Shown piece after piece: positions 5,501 through 5,937 of a DNA stretch of 5,937 nucleotides (its first letter is position 1; every line of letters starts with the position of its first letter). The stretch is from Eubacteriales Family XIII. Incertae Sedis bacterium (lineage in GTDB: Bacteria; Bacillota; Clostridia; Peptostreptococcales; Anaerovoracaceae), in the NCBI GenBank assembly GCA_031283865.1, contig JAITAX010000144.1:1-5937 (forward strand). Direction: 5' to 3'. Below the pieces are notes generated by a model that was not told the DNA's origin, searched no databases, and saw only the letters and a program-made list of their open reading frames with translations. A program made the translations under genes and the position numbers.

Positions 5501-5937
5501 GCATATAGGCGCGCCGCGAAACGGTATCCTGCAACTGAAGTCCAAGAACAACAGCCAAGGGCTTGCGGACCTCGGCATACGGGACGGAGCGGAGGCGATG
5601 GACGGCGTCAAGGCGCTCCTGTCTTTCGGGGAGGACCCGGGCGCGTTTTCGGGCCTTGAGTTCCTCATGGTCTGCGACACGCACCTGACCGAAACCGCCG
5701 AAACCGCCGATGTGGTGATCCCCGGCACGGGTTTCGCGTCTGCGGACGGCACTTTCACGAACACGGAGCGGCGGCTCGGCTTGGTTAGGCAGGCTGTGGA
5801 GGAAGACGTGGAATTTTCGAACTGGCAGGTGGCGCGGGAGATCGCGCGCGTCTACGAGGTCGAGTTTCCGTGGGAGGATACGGCGGAGATTTCGCGCGAA
5901 ATGGACGATCTGCTGCCCGTCTATCGCTGCGCGGCGC
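2583..5937 (+). CDS. stnC: StnC, NuoG-like/GltD-like NADP(H)-binding iron-sulfur flavoprotein (3' end missing)
   Basis: The frame is open from ATG 2583 to the right edge (1118 codons, no stop), so the C-terminus is outside the window. Domains in order: (1) residues 1-80, plant-type [2Fe-2S] ferredoxin as in NuoG/HydA, with C36, C47, C50 and C64. (2) Residues 90-175, GltD-type N-terminal cluster region with H96, C100, C104, C108, C114, then GRVCPHPCEDKC with C147, C151, C155. (3) Residues 195-505, GltD/NfnB flavin module: FAD motif GGGPYGL at 201-207, GGMLRYGIPEYRLP at 230-243, NADP(H) motif GGGNTAMD at 331-338 with R356-R357 suited to the 2'-phosphate, and GVFAGGD at 469-475. (4) A cysteine-rich linker, C567, C570, C572, C578. 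(5) Residues 612-675, two [4Fe-4S] sites, C617/620/623/627 and C660/663/666/670. (6) Residues 690 onward, NuoG-type molybdopterin-fold domain with C696, C699, C703, C731 and ADGTFTNTERR at 1054-1064. No Cys or Sec occupies the catalytic position (near N818-S821), and C731 is followed by G-R rather than the x-K of formate dehydrogenases. This content fits StnC, which receives NADPH electrons and relays them to StnAB. It also lacks the H-cluster motifs of hydrogenases. A degenerate formate dehydrogenase relative is the main alternative. Confidence 0.88.
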   Translation, partial: MKQFRLNIDGKEVLGFPGQTILEVARENGIFIPTLCFDERTEIYGACGLCVVEAEGNPKMVKACATTIAPGMVIRTDTDRVRESRKTNLELLLSNHVGDCRPPCALACPAQTDCQGYVGLIANGRFEEAIELIKEKIPLPASIGRVCPHPCEDKCRRRLVEEPISIAWLKRFAADTDLFGEGDPFMPEIEEETGKSVAIVGGGPYGLSLAYFLRRRGHEITVFDAMPRLGGMLRYGIPEYRLPKEVLDEEIARIEAMGVELAPNTRIGVDIDFETLRGGFDAVCIGIGAWVSTGVGCKGEDAEGVIGGIDLLRKVVRNEDIKLGKRVAIVGGGNTAMDACRTAVRLGAESVYNIYRRTKDEMPADRVEIEEAEEEGVIFKNLTNPLEILKGKDGKVKQIVLQVMELGEPDASGRRAPKPVAGKTETLDVDNVILAIGQAVEESGFEGVERTRKRGIVCDKDTFMTNIPGVFAGGDCGNDKVSIAIEAIADAHKSCDVIDAYLAGETIRYERPYAVERDDLTEKSFEDRERECRPKMRQLSPEARKDNFTEVVFGYDAEQATTDALRCLECGCGDYFECKLVDFANRYDVKPDRIAGDKHRIDYEDEHPFIIRDPNKCILCGLCVRACDEVMGVGALGLVNRGFDTVVKPTLEKPLAESGCISCGQCVSVCPTGALQERLSLVKPVPLETTATDTVCPYCSVGCSLHLETYGDMLVKAVPDKAGAVNKGLLCGRGRFGFDCVELEGKLLYPMTRKEGRLAEADYHDAFIITAKKAQSVAARYGREAVAVAVSDRYTNEEAYAVKRLAETMGARVLSFNNRKSGLAPVLGFDASPNTIDELLSTELILAVGFDWMENPVIRIKLKQAAEAGAKLILINPADSGQPMGFAHRTVRTGNDLSFLRELAKVIADSDKAVKADGFDAFAADLAQVKPGADAAEVAALYLAAKKAMIVFQQNLLSTESATLLADIAVASGHIGAPRNGILQLKSKNNSQGLADLGIRDGAEAMDGVKALLSFGEDPGAFSGLEFLMVCDTHLTETAETADVVIPGTGFASADGTFTNTERRLGLVRQAVEEDVEFSNWQVAREIARVYEVEFPWEDTAEISREMDDLLPVYRCAA

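Noticed and set aside
2490..5684. A 1064-codon open frame on the minus strand opposite stnC
   Set aside because: It is exactly codon-aligned with stnC, so it stays open because stnC avoids TTA, CTA and TCA codons across this stretch. The product has no recognisable domain and is rich in Arg, Ala and His as expected for an antisense shadow. The plus-strand frame has complete Fe-S and flavin motifs.
300..5937. Respiratory complex I (nuoEFG)
   Set aside because: The NuoF-like protein carries an extra two-cluster ferredoxin, and the NuoG-like protein contains a full GltD-type FAD/NADP(H) module. Neither is part of standard complex I, and no membrane subunit gene is present in the window.
2583..5937. 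[FeFe]-hydrogenase HydA as the third subunit
   Set aside because: The N-terminal 2Fe-2S domain resembles HydA, but none of the three H-cluster motifs (such as TSCCPxW or MPCxxK) occurs in the 1118 residues.
4668..5937. Active formate dehydrogenase domain with selenocysteine
   Set aside because: No in-frame TGA or catalytic Cys is present at the expected position, the Lys after the last cluster cysteine is Arg, and the domain looks shorter than in formate dehydrogenases.

Overview
This window carries most of one operon for a flavin-based electron-bifurcating enzyme, preceded by the last 46 codons of an unrelated gene. The three operon genes (300-818, 815-2566 and 2583 to beyond the right edge, all on +) encode a NuoE-like subunit, a NuoF-like subunit with extra ferredoxin clusters, and a very large third subunit. 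The third subunit combines a NuoG-like iron-sulfur front end, a GltD/NfnB-like FAD-NADP(H) module, a two-cluster ferredoxin and a NuoG-type molybdopterin-fold domain without the catalytic residue. This composition matches the Stn family of transhydrogenases (StnABC), known from the acetogen Sporomusa ovata. Stn couples NADP(H), NAD(H) and ferredoxin; the reaction is usually written 2 NADPH + NAD+ + oxidised ferredoxin to 2 NADP+ + NADH + reduced ferredoxin, and it is reversible. The assignment rests on domain content and motifs read by eye.

Layout: 1-141 is the 3' end of a gene that resembles the C-terminus of DNA polymerase III delta (holA). Bases 142-299 are AT-rich and contain a long hairpin ending in seven T (probable terminator), an extended -10 promoter whose -35 lies in the hairpin's 3' arm, a 6-bp inverted repeat across the expected transcription start, and a good Shine-Dalgarno site. 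stnA and stnB overlap by ATGA. stnC follows 16 bases after stnB and is cut off at the right edge after 1118 codons.

How the parts should work together (family knowledge plus inference): StnA and StnB form the bifurcating core, with NADH and FMN bound on StnB and a chain of 2Fe-2S and 4Fe-4S clusters leading to ferredoxin. StnC binds NADP(H) and FAD on its GltD-like module and wires it to the core through its many clusters. The enzyme would be cytoplasmic, with no signal peptide or membrane segment in any subunit.

Organism: the coding DNA is GC-rich (I estimate near 60%, not counted) while the intergenic DNA is AT-rich. Shine-Dalgarno sites are strong and the enzyme belongs to strict anaerobes. 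This suggests a fermenting or acetogenic anaerobe, such as a member of the Clostridia or Negativicutes, or a Synergistota bacterium; the window does not decide between them. The system is not undescribed as a family. The points that merit a second look are the mixed His/Cys cluster motif of StnC, its degenerate molybdopterin domain, several departures from flavin-site consensus, and the compact promoter-terminator region.
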